A stretch of DNA of 35,196 nucleotides from Singulisphaera sp. GP187. Its GTDB lineage: Bacteria > Planctomycetota > Phycisphaerae > Phycisphaerales > SM1A02. The position numbers and the translations under genes are program-made. The notes under the pieces are model-generated. The model did no database searches. It was not told the origin of the DNA and was given only the letters and a program-made list of their open reading frames with translations. Shown piece by piece: positions 25,484 through 34,200 of the stretch. The first letter of the stretch is position 1, and every line of letters starts with the position of its first letter. The stretch lies in contig CAMBMO010000023.1 of assembly GCA_945868805.1 (NCBI GenBank), positions 1-35,196 on the forward strand, read 5' to 3'.

Positions 25484-26376
25484 GAAGCGAGTATAGGGGG
25501 AGCCACCCACGCATCACGAGGTGCGTATCCGCACTCGGCACGCAGGCGCTCGACGAGCGCGTTGTTGGCGCGCCGCGCGATTGGACCGATGGATCCACAT
25601 CCCACGGGGGTCCCGTCGAGCGACGTGACCGACGAAAACATTCTGCGACTTGCGGTCAACACAATCTCGCTCGCACCCCGCAATTGTGCTTCGGTCATCG
25701 GCGTAACCGCGCACGGAATACCCGACTGCGCACACGCTTCCAGCAATCGCGTGCGCATGACACCATTGAGAATCGGCGGATCGCTCTCGACAGGAGGCGT
25801 CACCAATCGCCCTTGGACGACCGCGAAGACATTGGTTGAGGTTCCCTCGCTGACGAACCCGTCGCGAATGAGGATCGCCTCTTCCGCGCCCATCTCAGCG
25901 ATGTCGAACATTGGCAAAAGGTTTCCGAGCAACGCAGTGGACTTGATCTGGCAGTGCTGCCAGCGAAGATCTTTGGCGACGGCGCAAGCGCAAGTCGTCG
26001 GAGTCTCGAGATCTTCGATACCACCACATACGGACGCGCACGCGAAGACAGTCGGTTGCATCCCCTTCGGTGGCATATGTGTCCGAGTCGCAGCAGCGCC
26101 CCGTGAAACTTGAAAATAGATCGCCGCATTCGAAAGGTCGTTTTCCTTCAGAAGTACCCGGCAAATTTCGGCGAACTGGGCCGCATCGAATCCATCGATG
26201 TGCGTCAGCGCGAGACTGCGTGCGAGTCGTGCGATATGCAGGTCCATACCAATTGGACGCTCGTTGAAGAATCGAATCACTTCGTAAATGCCATCGCCAA
26301 AGAGAAATCCCCGATCGAAGACGCTGATCTTCGCATCTTCGGATTTGACGAGGCGACCGTTGAGCCAGACGATCAT
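25480..26376 (-). CDS. dat: D-amino-acid aminotransferase (class IV PLP enzyme)
   Basis: A 298-residue fold-type IV aminotransferase that interconverts D-amino acids and 2-oxo acids. ISVFDRGFLFGDGIYE is the N-terminal signature. With the start at 26376, Lys145 (QIKSTALLGN) is the PLP Schiff-base lysine and Glu177 (SEGTSTNVF) follows, the same numbers as in the Bacillus enzyme. Arg98 and His100 (RTH in SRGAAATRTH) match the residues that bind the substrate carboxylate in D-aminotransferases and argue against a branched-chain enzyme. An in-frame ATG at 26448 would add 24 non-conserved residues. It sits 5 nt after the BtpA-family stop and overlaps coaX by 4 nt. It may supply D-Ala/D-Glu for peptidoglycan or degrade D-amino acids. 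Confidence 0.85.
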   Translation of the reverse strand: MIVWLNGRLVKSEDAKISVFDRGFLFGDGIYEVIRFFNERPIGMDLHIARLARSLALTHIDGFDAAQFAEICRVLLKENDLSNAAIYFQVSRGAAATRTHMPPKGMQPTVFACASVCGGIEDLETPTTCACAVAKDLRWQHCQIKSTALLGNLLPMFDIAEMGAEEAILIRDGFVSEGTSTNVFAVVQGRLVTPPVESDPPILNGVMRTRLLEACAQSGIPCAVTPMTEAQLRGASEIVLTASRRMFSSVTSLDGTPVGCGSIGPIARRANNALVERLRAECGYAPRDAWVAPPILAS

Positions 26377-26381
26377 GTCGA

Positions 26382-27194
26382 TCACTGTACAGCGTCGCGG
26401 GCGCGGATCATCGCCTCCATGCGACTGGCATCGAGTTCGTTCATCCACTTCCCTTGATGCTTCAACGCACTCCCGACGATGACCGCATCGGCATACCGAA
26501 AAATTCGCGCCAGGTTTTCCGGCGTGGCGCCGCTTCCTGCGAGCACCGGTCGATCGGTCGTGGCGCGCGCCAACTCAAGCTCGACCGACGATGGTTCGAC
26601 CCCAGTTTCACTGCCAGTCACGATCATGCCGTCCGCTCCGAAAAACTCGGCCGCCCGCACCCATGCCCCCATATCGAGATCCGCTGTCAGCGAATGGGAG
26701 GAGTGCTTTTTCCTCAAGTCTGCGTAGATCTTGACCGACTCCGCACCGAGTCGCTTGCGTTCGCGGAGCAACTCGCCTGCGCACGCGTTCGAGATAAGTC
26801 CCTCGTCCGCCACTGCCGCGAAGACGAATCCCTCGGCGCGGATAAACGATGCACCCGTTGCGTGCGCAACTGCGAGCGCGGCAAGATTCGCTCCCGAAAG
26901 AATCTGAACTCCGACTGGGATCTCGACCGCATTGATGACCGCCGCCGTCGCGAGAGCGAATGTCGCGACCGTGTCGGCACCCGATGCGTTGGCGAGATAC
27001 GGTCGATCGTGCATATTTTCGACGATGAGAGCGTCAAAGCCGGCAGATTCCAATTGCTGAGCTTCCGCGATCGCGAGCGCGATGATTTCACTTGTTCGAA
27101 GAGTCGATCCAGGTGTGCCTGGAAGTGCTCGGAGGTGCACCATTGCTCCAAGCGCATTGGGTCGTCCAAAGAGTTGTCGATTGAGTGCATTCAT
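26382..27194 (-). CDS. BtpA/SgcQ family TIM-barrel protein
   Basis: A 270-residue protein of the BtpA family (PF03437). It starts MNALNRQLFG, then GAMVHLRALPGTP, DALIVENMHDRPYL, VGVQILSGANLAAL, a central Lys-containing IYADLRKKHS, IVTGSETG, and C-terminal VLAGSGATPENLARIFRYAD...VGSALKHQG. This order of beta-strand ends and a phosphate-binding-like SGAT segment fits a TIM barrel. BtpA in cyanobacteria affects photosystem I accumulation, and SgcQ lies in a putative sugar operon; the biochemical activity is unknown. The reading frame is open upstream to 27746, but that part overlaps the channel gene in another frame. The ATG at 27194 is 2 nt after the channel stop. Confidence 0.85.
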   Translation of the reverse strand: MNALNRQLFGRPNALGAMVHLRALPGTPGSTLRTSEIIALAIAEAQQLESAGFDALIVENMHDRPYLANASGADTVATFALATAAVINAVEIPVGVQILSGANLAALAVAHATGASFIRAEGFVFAAVADEGLISNACAGELLRERKRLGAESVKIYADLRKKHSSHSLTADLDMGAWVRAAEFFGADGMIVTGSETGVEPSSVELELARATTDRPVLAGSGATPENLARIFRYADAVIVGSALKHQGKWMNELDASRMEAMIRARDAVQ

Positions 27195-27196
27195 AG

Positions 27197-28297
27197 TTAA
27201 TCCTGACTGGGGGGCGATCCATCCAGTTGCTGAGCGAGTGCGGTCCACGCTTGAGATTCGATGACTCGAATGATCGCCGAGTTGATTTGACGCAGTCGAA
27301 CCTTGTCGAAACTTTCCGAGACTCCCAATGCGACGAACCCGCGCAGTGTCTCGCGCGGGAGCAAGATGAGATTTGGATCCTGTCTTTCGTTCAACAAGAC
27401 GCGAACTTCGTTGGTCGGATGGAGGAATCCTTCGATCTGACCATTGTCGAGGGCCTCGAACGCGTCTGTCGGGGTGTGAAAGATTCTTGGAACAAGCCCC
27501 AACCTCGTCGCCACATCGCGAGAGCTTGGAAGATCGATGATTCCTACAAGGTTCACCCTCATGTCTTTGATCGATTGAAAGTATGGAGTGAGTCGACCGA
27601 CTGTCAGCGTGGCGACAATATTCGCAGTGAAGATCGCAACGAGGATGAGGGATACGACCATCCACAGAGAGCCGACCAGTTTTCCAAGCCGAGTCTTGGG
27701 AACGAAGTCGCCGTATCCAACGGTGCTCAAGGTCGTGATCGCCCACCAGAGCCCGTTGATCAGACGATCCTTCGCCCCAAGATGCGTCGGGTTCTGGTCT
27801 CTTTCGATGACTCGAATCGCAACCCCTGCGACCGCAGTCGCAATTCCCATAAAGACGAGCCAGACGAGGACATTTGGGGTCATGACCCGCGCGATGACCT
27901 CGCGAGGCAAGGCCGCGCTCCGACCGTGCGTGACGAGCGAGTAGCCACCAGCGTCGAATGGAGCCGTGAAGTCGATCGTCAGATCCGCGAGTGCATTGAT
28001 CTGAACTCCGGTCGCCGCAAAGTCGATGGATTTGTCCTGAAGCTTGGCGAACAATTCGCTCTCCGTATAGCCCTTCAGTTCATATTGGATCCCACAGTCG
28101 AGCGCAATCGTTGACCAGAGTTGAACGGCTGGGCCCGTCCAAGTTCCGTCGGGTGCCTGCCAAGAATACGGACGGCGAGCGGCCGTGCCGACTTGCACAA
28201 TGCCTGCGGTCGGTGCGGGTGGCACGGTCAGCGCCGGCGTCGGGGCTTGAGCGATCGCGAGGCAAGTGAGAAGGATGGTGAGCATGGCGCGTGACAA
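27197..28297 (-). CDS. Prokaryotic ionotropic glutamate receptor-like potassium channel (GluR0 type)
   Basis: A 366-residue ligand-gated channel. A signal peptide (about 1-18) leads to the first half of a solute-binding (SBP_bac_3) domain, S1 (about 30-125). Then come membrane helix M1 (about 143-163), a pore loop with the K+ selectivity filter TVGYGD (192-197), M2 (about 208-233) containing FTANIVATLT (223-232; compare SYTANLAAFLT of iGluRs), and the second binding half S2 (about 240-355). This is the architecture of Synechocystis GluR0. In S1, GVQINALA (97-104) aligns with the GxTITxxR segment, putting Ala104 where the ligand carboxylate-binding Arg is expected. It is the first gene of a five-gene operon. 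Confidence 0.88.
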   Translation of the reverse strand: MSRAMLTILLTCLAIAQAPTPALTVPPAPTAGIVQVGTAARRPYSWQAPDGTWTGPAVQLWSTIALDCGIQYELKGYTESELFAKLQDKSIDFAATGVQINALADLTIDFTAPFDAGGYSLVTHGRSAALPREVIARVMTPNVLVWLVFMGIATAVAGVAIRVIERDQNPTHLGAKDRLINGLWWAITTLSTVGYGDFVPKTRLGKLVGSLWMVVSLILVAIFTANIVATLTVGRLTPYFQSIKDMRVNLVGIIDLPSSRDVATRLGLVPRIFHTPTDAFEALDNGQIEGFLHPTNEVRVLLNERQDPNLILLPRETLRGFVALGVSESFDKVRLRQINSAIIRVIESQAWTALAQQLDGSPPSQD

Positions 28298-28336
28298 GAT
28301 ACTTCGATCGACTTGCGAGAGTGGTAGTGTTGCGAT

Positions 28337-29269
28337 GTGATCGCACCGATCATTCTCAGAGATCTGGGTTCGTCGAGCGAGATGGTGATCGAGCCGTCGG
28401 CGGGTTGCGTCGCGACGAGTTGGAAGGTCGACGGCGAGGAAGTGCTCGCGCTTCCGTCACCGCGTGAGGATTTCTTGCGATCGGTGCGAACCGGAGGAAT
28501 CCCGCTGCTTTATCCCTATGCAAATCGGCTTCGCTCTGATCAGTTTGAGGTTGCAAGAAAGCCTGTCGATCTTCGTGTGGATGAGAATCTCAAGCGCGAT
28601 CCGAGCGGGTTTCCGATCCACGGGTTGTTGCTTCGCTGGGGAGAGTGGGAGCTGTCGAGGCAGTCGGAAAGTCGACTCGAAGCGTCGATCAAATGGAGCG
28701 CCCATCCACGGTTGATGGCGCCATATCCATTTCCGCACACTCTGAAGCTCACGTGGGAGCTCGGGGTTGAAGAGTGCGAAGCTGGCAGGGAAGCGACATT
28801 GAAGGTGACGACGACGATCGATGCGAATGAGGGCAGTTCGGTGCCGATCGCGTTTGGGTGGCACCCTTATCTCGCAGTCGGCGATATTGCGAGCGCACGC
28901 ATCGAGCTTCCCGCGCGCAAGTCGATCGCGCTCGGATCAAATGGGCTTCCGAGCTTGAACCCACTTCAAGCGCCTTGGATTCCTGCTTCAAGCGAACCAG
29001 TGGGAGGAAACCAAGACGCACTCTTCGAACTCTCGTCCGATGTTGCCCAGCGGGTGATCACGGTTGTCGACGGAAGCAGGAGAACGATCTTGAGTTTCGA
29101 CGCAGGCTACATGTGTTTGCAGTTGTATTCCCCTGAGGGAAAGTCGTTCGCGTGTCTTGAGCCGATGAGTGCGCCGACATCCGCGCTGACCGATGGGGCA
29201 ATTGTGCTGCCAGCCGGATCGCGCTCTCAGGCGGTCTTTCAAATTCGAAGGCGACTGAGTCTGGCTTGA
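28337..29269 (+). CDS. Aldose 1-epimerase-like (galactose mutarotase superfamily) protein
   Basis: A 310-residue protein of the Aldose_epim family (PF01263), starting at GTG. It shows IPLLYPYANRL (about 55-65), IHGLLLRWGEW (about 92-104, with the family's His), GWHPYLAVG (about 174-182, catalytic His in HPY) and CLEPMSAPTSAL (about 272-283, catalytic Glu in the E-P pair). Members interconvert sugar anomers or hexose-6-phosphate epimers; sugar specificity is not evident. No signal peptide is seen, so it is cytosolic. It is divergent from the channel operon, with only 39 bp between the two starts. Confidence 0.8.
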   Translation: MIAPIILRDLGSSSEMVIEPSAGCVATSWKVDGEEVLALPSPREDFLRSVRTGGIPLLYPYANRLRSDQFEVARKPVDLRVDENLKRDPSGFPIHGLLLRWGEWELSRQSESRLEASIKWSAHPRLMAPYPFPHTLKLTWELGVEECEAGREATLKVTTTIDANEGSSVPIAFGWHPYLAVGDIASARIELPARKSIALGSNGLPSLNPLQAPWIPASSEPVGGNQDALFELSSDVAQRVITVVDGSRRTILSFDAGYMCLQLYSPEGKSFACLEPMSAPTSALTDGAIVLPAGSRSQAVFQIRRRLSLA

Positions 29270-29310
29270 GTCTGCCCTAAATCTGCACCGAACTCTGCTA
29301 AGTTAGGCGC

Positions 29311-30168
29311 ATGTTTCTATGGAAGAGGGCTCGATCGCTTGAAGGCAAGGTAGCGATCATTACTGGCGCGTCGAGCGGGATCGGCGCCGCATCCGCCCGC
29401 GCGATGGCAAGAGCTGGTATCGATCTCCTGCTCGTCGCGAGACGACGAGATCGCCTCGAAGAGGTCGCAGCATCCGTGCGAGCTCTCGGCAGGCGAACGT
29501 ATGTCGTTGTCGGCGATGTTTCTGACGCATCTCATGTGGCGATGGTGCTCGACGAGGCTGATCGACACTTCGGAAAGTTTGACATCGTCTTTTCGAACGC
29601 GGGATATGGGATGGAACGCCCAGTTCATCTCATGGAGGATGCTGAACTTCGCGCGATGTTTGAAGTCAATTTTTTCTCCTCCGTGGCGCTCCTGCGAGAG
29701 TCGGCGATTCGACTCCGAAAGGCGCACCGGCCTGGACACTTGCTGATGTGCTCCAGTTGCCTCTCCAAATTCTCGATGCCTGATCACGGTGCATACGCAG
29801 CATCGAAAGCGGCGCAGGAGGCGATCTGCCGAGCCATGCGCTTCGAGCTCGCTCGCGATCAGATCGAAGTCGCGAGCGTGCATCCAGTGACGACCACGAC
29901 CGAATTCTTCAATTCAAGTTCAATTCGTAGCGGAACCAAGGGTGGGGAAGTGCCAGATCATGCTCCAAAGTGGCTGATCCAATCTCCAGATGTGGTCGCC
30001 AGCGCTGTCGTCAGCTGTCTCCGTCGCCCCCGATCCGAAGTGTGGACGAGCCACGTCGTCCGGCTTTCGAGCGCACTCTTCACCGCCTGCCCATGGATTC
30101 TCGACCTCGTGCTCCGTCACCAAGCCAAGCGACAGCGCATCCGTCAGGGGGGCGGGCGGTCACCCTGA
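29311..30168 (+). CDS. Short-chain dehydrogenase/reductase (classical SDR)
   Basis: A 285-residue SDR. The cofactor motif is TGASSGIG (about 18-25), basic residues VARRRDR follow strand 2 (suggesting NADP(H)), a GDVSD acidic turn and SNAGYG are present, and the active site has CSSCLSKFSMPDHGAYAASK (Ser, then Tyr-x-x-x-Lys). The C-terminus has a hydrophobic stretch (LSSALFTACPWILDLVL) and a basic tail, suggesting membrane association. The substrate is unknown. It lies 41 nt after the epimerase gene on the same strand. Confidence 0.85.
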   Translation: MFLWKRARSLEGKVAIITGASSGIGAASARAMARAGIDLLLVARRRDRLEEVAASVRALGRRTYVVVGDVSDASHVAMVLDEADRHFGKFDIVFSNAGYGMERPVHLMEDAELRAMFEVNFFSSVALLRESAIRLRKAHRPGHLLMCSSCLSKFSMPDHGAYAASKAAQEAICRAMRFELARDQIEVASVHPVTTTTEFFNSSSIRSGTKGGEVPDHAPKWLIQSPDVVASAVVSCLRRPRSEVWTSHVVRLSSALFTACPWILDLVLRHQAKRQRIRQGGGRSP

Positions 30169-30243
30169 CCTCTGCGGTCTCGCAGGGGAGGCGTTATCCT
30201 TAACAGGCTTCAGACTCAAGCGTGAATGGTCGATGTGTCGAAC

Positions 30244-30250
30244 GAGGAGG
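30244..30250 (+). promoter_or_regulatory. Ribosome binding site of gapA
   Basis: GAGGAGG ends 4 nt before the ATG at 30255. It decides for this start over the in-frame ATG at 30222. Confidence 0.7.
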
Positions 30251-30254
30251 CAAG

Positions 30255-31280
30255 ATGGCAGTTCGTGTCGCAATCAACGGTTTCGGTCGGATTGGTCGCT
30301 TGGTCTACCGGATCGCATCGACCCGACCTGATCTCGAAATCGTCGCGGTGAACGATCTCGTGCCCGCTGACAATCTTGCTTACTTGCTGCGCTACGACAC
30401 GACGCATGGTCGCTTCGGCACCGATGTTCACGCCGAGGGAGAAGAAATCGTCCATGGTGCGCACCGGACCAAGTGCACGGCGATCAAGGATCCAGCGCTG
30501 TTGCCGTGGAAGGCGATGGGGGTCGACTATGTGATCGAGTCGACCGGACTCTTCACCACGGCAGAGGATGCAGGCAAGCACCTCGACGCAGGATGCCGCC
30601 GTGTGCTCATCTCGGCGCCTACGAAGAGCGACAAGGAAGTGCCGACGCTCGTCTACAAGGTCAACCATTCCGCTTTCAATCCAGCGAAGGATCGAATCGT
30701 CTCGAATGCGTCGTGCACGACGAATTGCCTGGCTCCCTTGATCAAGGTCGTTGTCGATTCGTGCGGGCTTGAAGAGGGATTGATGACGACCGTTCATGCG
30801 GTGACCGCGACTCAGCCGACACAGGATGGCCCGAGCAAGAAGGATTGGCGGGGTGGTCGCAATGGGTACATGAACATCATTCCAAGTTCGACGGGTGCGG
30901 CCAAAGCGGTTGCGCTGTGCCTTCCCGCGGTCAAGGGGAAGCTCACCGGGATGGCCTTCCGCGTGCCGACCGCGAACGTCTCTTGCGTCGACCTGACATT
31001 TCGGTCGGAGCGATCGACTTCGTTGGATGAAATCACTACGGCCATGCGTGTAGCAGCCGCTGGATCGATGCAGGGGGTGCTTGGAGTGACCGACGACGAA
31101 GTTGTTTCGAGCGACTTCATTGGCGATCCAAGGTCTTCGATATTTGATCGAGGAGCATCGCTCCAACTGAACGATCGATTCTTCAAACTCGTCGCGTGGT
31201 ACGACAACGAATGCGGATACGCGAACCGCTGCGTTGATATGCTTGAACTCTTTGCAACCCAAGACGGACTTCACTCATAG
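30255..31280 (+). CDS. gapA: Type I glyceraldehyde-3-phosphate dehydrogenase
   Basis: A 341-residue cytosolic GAPDH that converts glyceraldehyde-3-phosphate to 1,3-bisphosphoglycerate in glycolysis. The Rossmann start is [12 protein letters not shown], Asp34 (AVNDL) favours NAD, the catalytic Cys154 sits in [10 protein letters not shown], His181 lies in TVHAVT, and the C-terminal [11 protein letters not shown] is intact. The start is set by GAGGAGG just upstream and by family alignment. The next gene starts 18 nt after its stop, so it may be co-transcribed with the adaptor/toroid pair. Confidence 0.97.
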   Translation: MAVRVAINGFGRIGRLVYRIASTRPDLEIVAVNDLVPADNLAYLLRYDTTHGRFGTDVHAEGEEIVHGAHRTKCTAIKDPALLPWKAMGVDYVIESTGLFTTAEDAGKHLDAGCRRVLISAPTKSDKEVPTLVYKVNHSAFNPAKDRIVSNASCTTNCLAPLIKVVVDSCGLEEGLMTTVHAVTATQPTQDGPSKKDWRGGRNGYMNIIPSSTGAAKAVALCLPAVKGKLTGMAFRVPTANVSCVDLTFRSERSTSLDEITTAMRVAAAGSMQGVLGVTDDEVVSSDFIGDPRSSIFDRGASLQLNDRFFKLVAWYDNECGYANRCVDMLELFATQDGLHS

Positions 31281-31298
31281 CAACCCATTGATCCACTC

Positions 31299-32762
31299 AT
31301 GAAAACCTATCTCATTATTGCAACTCTCTCATCAACTCTCGCATCAACTCTCTTCGCGACACCCGTCGCGTCACCGCTTCAAGGCGCCGCGACTGCAACG
31401 CCTCCGGTGCCGCCCGCACCAGTCGTGCCGCCGGTTCCTCCCGCTCCGAAGCTCTCGGCGGTCGAAAGGGGATCGCTCACGATCTCCGCGGACAGAACAG
31501 GAAGGATCGCTTCGTCGAAGAAGACCCTTGTCCGATTCGAGCCAGAGGCGTTCGGCGGGACCGTGACCGTTGTGAAAGTTGTCGCCCTCCCTGGCCCCGT
31601 GAAGGCGGGCGCGGTGATCGCGGAACTTAAAGGCAAGGACTTCGAGAAGACGATCAACGACCTTCGAGTTCAAGTCGCCGAGTCCACAGAGCGACTCGCA
31701 GTACTCCAAGAGGAACAGTCCTTGTCGAGAGTGGCTGAGGTCACTGCGCTTGAACGCGCCGAACGAAGCGTCTTTCTTTCCGATCAAAAGTTGAAACTAT
31801 CGCGCGAGTACTACTTCCCACGCGACCTCGACGTTGCATCGCTGCGTCACAAGTCCCAAGCGGACTCGCTGAAGGATCAAGGCGACGAACTCGCCCAGTT
31901 GGAACGGATGTACTCCGATGCCACGCTCGAGAGCGAGACCAAGGACATCGTGCTCGGTCGTTCACGTCGCGCGATGGAGCGGGGGCAAGCGTTCTTTGCC
32001 TATGGGCAGAAGGACTATGCCCTCTTCCAGTCTGTCGAGCACCCCAACAATGTCCGTGAAATCGAAGACACGATGAAGTACACCCAGCAAGGACTCGACC
32101 AACTGCGAATCCGCCAGCGCATGCAGGTAATTAACACCCGACTCGCGCTCGCCTCGACCGAACGGTCGTTAGAAGATTCCAAGATTAGGCTGGGCAAACT
32201 GGAAACCGATGGAAAGAACATGACCGTCACGGCTCCCGTTGGTGGATTGATGTCAATCAACGTCCCGGATCCAGGGGAAATCGTGAATCAACGCAGCGTT
32301 ATGGCGACGATTGTCGATCCCAACGCATTGGAAATCACTGGCACACTCGACTTGAACAGCTTGCGCGTCCTTGAAGCTGGATCGAAGGTCGATGTCTGGA
32401 TCTCATCGAGACCGGAGTTGGTCGGGAGTGCCGTGATTGACGAGATCACTCCAATGGGGACCCCCGAAGGCGAGGGCGCGAGCTACCCGTTCGTCGCGAG
32501 TGTGCGGTCAAGCGATGGCGCAAGTTTGTCCGGCTGGCCATTGGGCGCCGAAGCGCACATCGTCGCCAAGAAGGATCTCCCGAATTGTATCTTGGTCGAC
32601 AACAAGGCGATCAAGGCGGAGAAGGGAAAGTGGAGTGTCAGTCTTTGGGTCGACGGCAAGAAAGTCGAGACAGAGATTCGCGTCGGTGCAACCGATGGTA
32701 AAAAGACGCAAGTGATATCCGGTCTCTCGCCTGGCGATCAAGTGGTGATGCCCGATGCGTGA
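31299..32762 (+). CDS. HlyD-type periplasmic adaptor without a cognate permease nearby
   Basis: A 487-residue exported protein. A signal peptide (about 1-24) and a Pro/Val-rich linker (PPVPPAPVVPPVPPAP) precede a biotinyl-lipoyl-like half (EAFGGTVTVVKVVALPGPVKAGAVIAELKG, split at about 83-112). A long helical hairpin (about 115-300) leads to the returning lipoyl half (MTVTAPVGGLMSINVPDPG) and a beta-barrel domain ending DGKKTQVISGLSPGDQVVMP. This is the fold of membrane fusion proteins. No transporter gene lies beside it; the partner is the following toroid protein, with which it overlaps by 8 nt. It may work with pumps encoded elsewhere or in an uncharacterised export or assembly complex. 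Confidence 0.8.
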   Translation: MKTYLIIATLSSTLASTLFATPVASPLQGAATATPPVPPAPVVPPVPPAPKLSAVERGSLTISADRTGRIASSKKTLVRFEPEAFGGTVTVVKVVALPGPVKAGAVIAELKGKDFEKTINDLRVQVAESTERLAVLQEEQSLSRVAEVTALERAERSVFLSDQKLKLSREYYFPRDLDVASLRHKSQADSLKDQGDELAQLERMYSDATLESETKDIVLGRSRRAMERGQAFFAYGQKDYALFQSVEHPNNVREIEDTMKYTQQGLDQLRIRQRMQVINTRLALASTERSLEDSKIRLGKLETDGKNMTVTAPVGGLMSINVPDPGEIVNQRSVMATIVDPNALEITGTLDLNSLRVLEAGSKVDVWISSRPELVGSAVIDEITPMGTPEGEGASYPFVASVRSSDGASLSGWPLGAEAHIVAKKDLPNCILVDNKAIKAEKGKWSVSLWVDGKKVETEIRVGATDGKKTQVISGLSPGDQVVMPDA

Positions 32763-34065
32763 GTACACGCTCGCGAGCGGGATGAGCGCGCTCATCTGGA
32801 TTATCGGGTTTGGATCCGGGTCGGTCGTTGCGCAATCACCGTCCACCCCGCCGGGAGCGGATCCAGTGACCGCGCCAGCTACTCCTCCCATTCTAAAGCA
32901 CGAGTCGAGCCCCAATTCAGTTGTGGCGCCCAGCGCGAAAGCTCCGATTCCTGCCGCTGAGATCGGGAGTGCCGCGAAAAAATCATTCGACTCGGGGATC
33001 AAGTGGGCACTTGCGAATCAACGATCAAATGGTCATTGGGGGAGCTTCGAGACTCCGAGGAAGACGGAGATTTTCCTTGATACACAAGCGAGTCACCAAG
33101 CGTTTCAGGCTGCGACGACAGCGCTCGTCGCGTTGGCCCTCCTCGATCCATCCAAAACGAATCCGGAGTGCCTTGCCGCGATCGAGCGGGGAATCTCGAG
33201 ACTTGCTTCACGCGCTTCTCCGGGTCGTGCGACTGGAAAAACATTTTACGATGTGTGGGCGCACACCTATCTCATCGAGCTCTCGACGGCGGTTCAAGCT
33301 GACCCGCGTCTCTCGGCGTTTCATGCAACGTGGAAGACGATTGGCGAGACAGAGATTCAACGTGTTCGTCGAGAACAGGGAGCAGAAGGGGGCTGGGGGT
33401 ATTACGACTTTGAGTTCACGGGCCTGCACCCAAGCGGTCACCAATCGACCAGTTTCAATAGCGCGGCGATGATCCTCGCATTGAAAGCGGCGCAGAAACA
33501 AGGCGAGGTCATCCCTGCCGGATGCATCGAAGACGCAACGAAGGCGCTCCTTCGGATGCAACTGCCGAGTGGTGCGTTCGGATACGGCACGTACGCGGAA
33601 TTGCGGCCACGAGCGGACTACAACAAGCTCAGCGGGTCAAGCGGGAGGTTGCAGGCATGTAATGTCGCACTTCAAGCAGTCGGTGCGGGCGATATCACAA
33701 ACGAAGTGATCCTGCGCGGAGTTCAGCATTTGCGCGATACGCATCAGTACATCCAGATTGGCAGAGGGCGTGTCCGACCGCACGAAGCGTTCTATAGGAA
33801 CAGCGGCTATTACTACTACTTCGGGCATTACTACGCAGCGCGGGCGCTCGAGCTTGTTCCCCCATCAGCGGAGCGCGCCGAGCTCATCCGCTGGTTGACA
33901 GAAGTAATGGTGCACGATCAGAACCCGGATGGGAGTTGGTTCGACTACCCGCTCTACGGTTATGGAAAGGCCTACGCAACGGGGTTTGCGCTTCTAACGC
34001 TCGAAATTCTGCGTCCTTTGATCGACGAAGCAGCCGTCCCTCAAAAAAGTGATTCGCAGAAGTAG
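32755..34065 (+). CDS. Secreted alpha/alpha-toroid protein (prenyltransferase/squalene-cyclase-like repeats)
   Basis: A 436-residue exported protein. A signal peptide (about 1-25) and a Pro-rich linker lead to a series of helical-hairpin repeats with QW-like turns: NQRSNGHWGSF (about 88-98), EQGAEGGWGYYDF (about 206-218), MQLPSGAFGYGTY (about 267-279) and QNPDGSWFDYPLYG (about 389-402). The family includes terpene cyclases, protein prenyltransferases and alpha-2-macroglobulin/complement TED domains. I see no DxDD acid motif and no prenyltransferase zinc ligands, so an enzymatic role is doubtful. Its ATG overlaps the adaptor stop region by 8 nt, suggesting joint function in the periplasm. Confidence 0.75.
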   Translation: MREYTLASGMSALIWIIGFGSGSVVAQSPSTPPGADPVTAPATPPILKHESSPNSVVAPSAKAPIPAAEIGSAAKKSFDSGIKWALANQRSNGHWGSFETPRKTEIFLDTQASHQAFQAATTALVALALLDPSKTNPECLAAIERGISRLASRASPGRATGKTFYDVWAHTYLIELSTAVQADPRLSAFHATWKTIGETEIQRVRREQGAEGGWGYYDFEFTGLHPSGHQSTSFNSAAMILALKAAQKQGEVIPAGCIEDATKALLRMQLPSGAFGYGTYAELRPRADYNKLSGSSGRLQACNVALQAVGAGDITNEVILRGVQHLRDTHQYIQIGRGRVRPHEAFYRNSGYYYYFGHYYAARALELVPPSAERAELIRWLTEVMVHDQNPDGSWFDYPLYGYGKAYATGFALLTLEILRPLIDEAAVPQKSDSQK

Positions 34066-34110
34066 AACGAATCCGTACGTAAGCCGACACATCAGCGAAG
34101 TCAAAACGAA

Positions 34111-34140
34111 AAAAAGGGATGCCACGGGGCATCCCTTTTT
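34111..34140. terminator. Bidirectional rho-independent terminator
   Basis: Stem GGGATGCC (34116-34123) and GGCATCCC (34128-34135) enclose loop ACGG. It is preceded by a run of A and followed by TTTTT, so it can terminate transcription in both directions. It sits between the convergent toroid and PEP-CTERM genes. Confidence 0.92.
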
Positions 34141-34200
34141 AATAAGACCGAATGAAGACCGAATCAGTGAAACTTGTTACGAGTCTCGCAGTCGAAGACT

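Noticed and set aside
24797-26113. A 438-residue plus-strand open frame
   Set aside because: It runs antisense across coaX and dat, both of which have clear catalytic motifs.
27195-27746. An N-terminal extension of the BtpA-like frame
   Set aside because: It overlaps the channel gene in another frame and looks like antisense-type noise; the family start fits 27194.
30171-30189. CCTCTGCG/CGCAGGGG hairpin between the SDR gene and gapA as a terminator
   Set aside because: It is a short stem with a G-T pair and no U-run follows.
30216-31274. A 352-residue minus-strand open frame
   Set aside because: It mirrors gapA on the opposite strand and has no recognisable domain.
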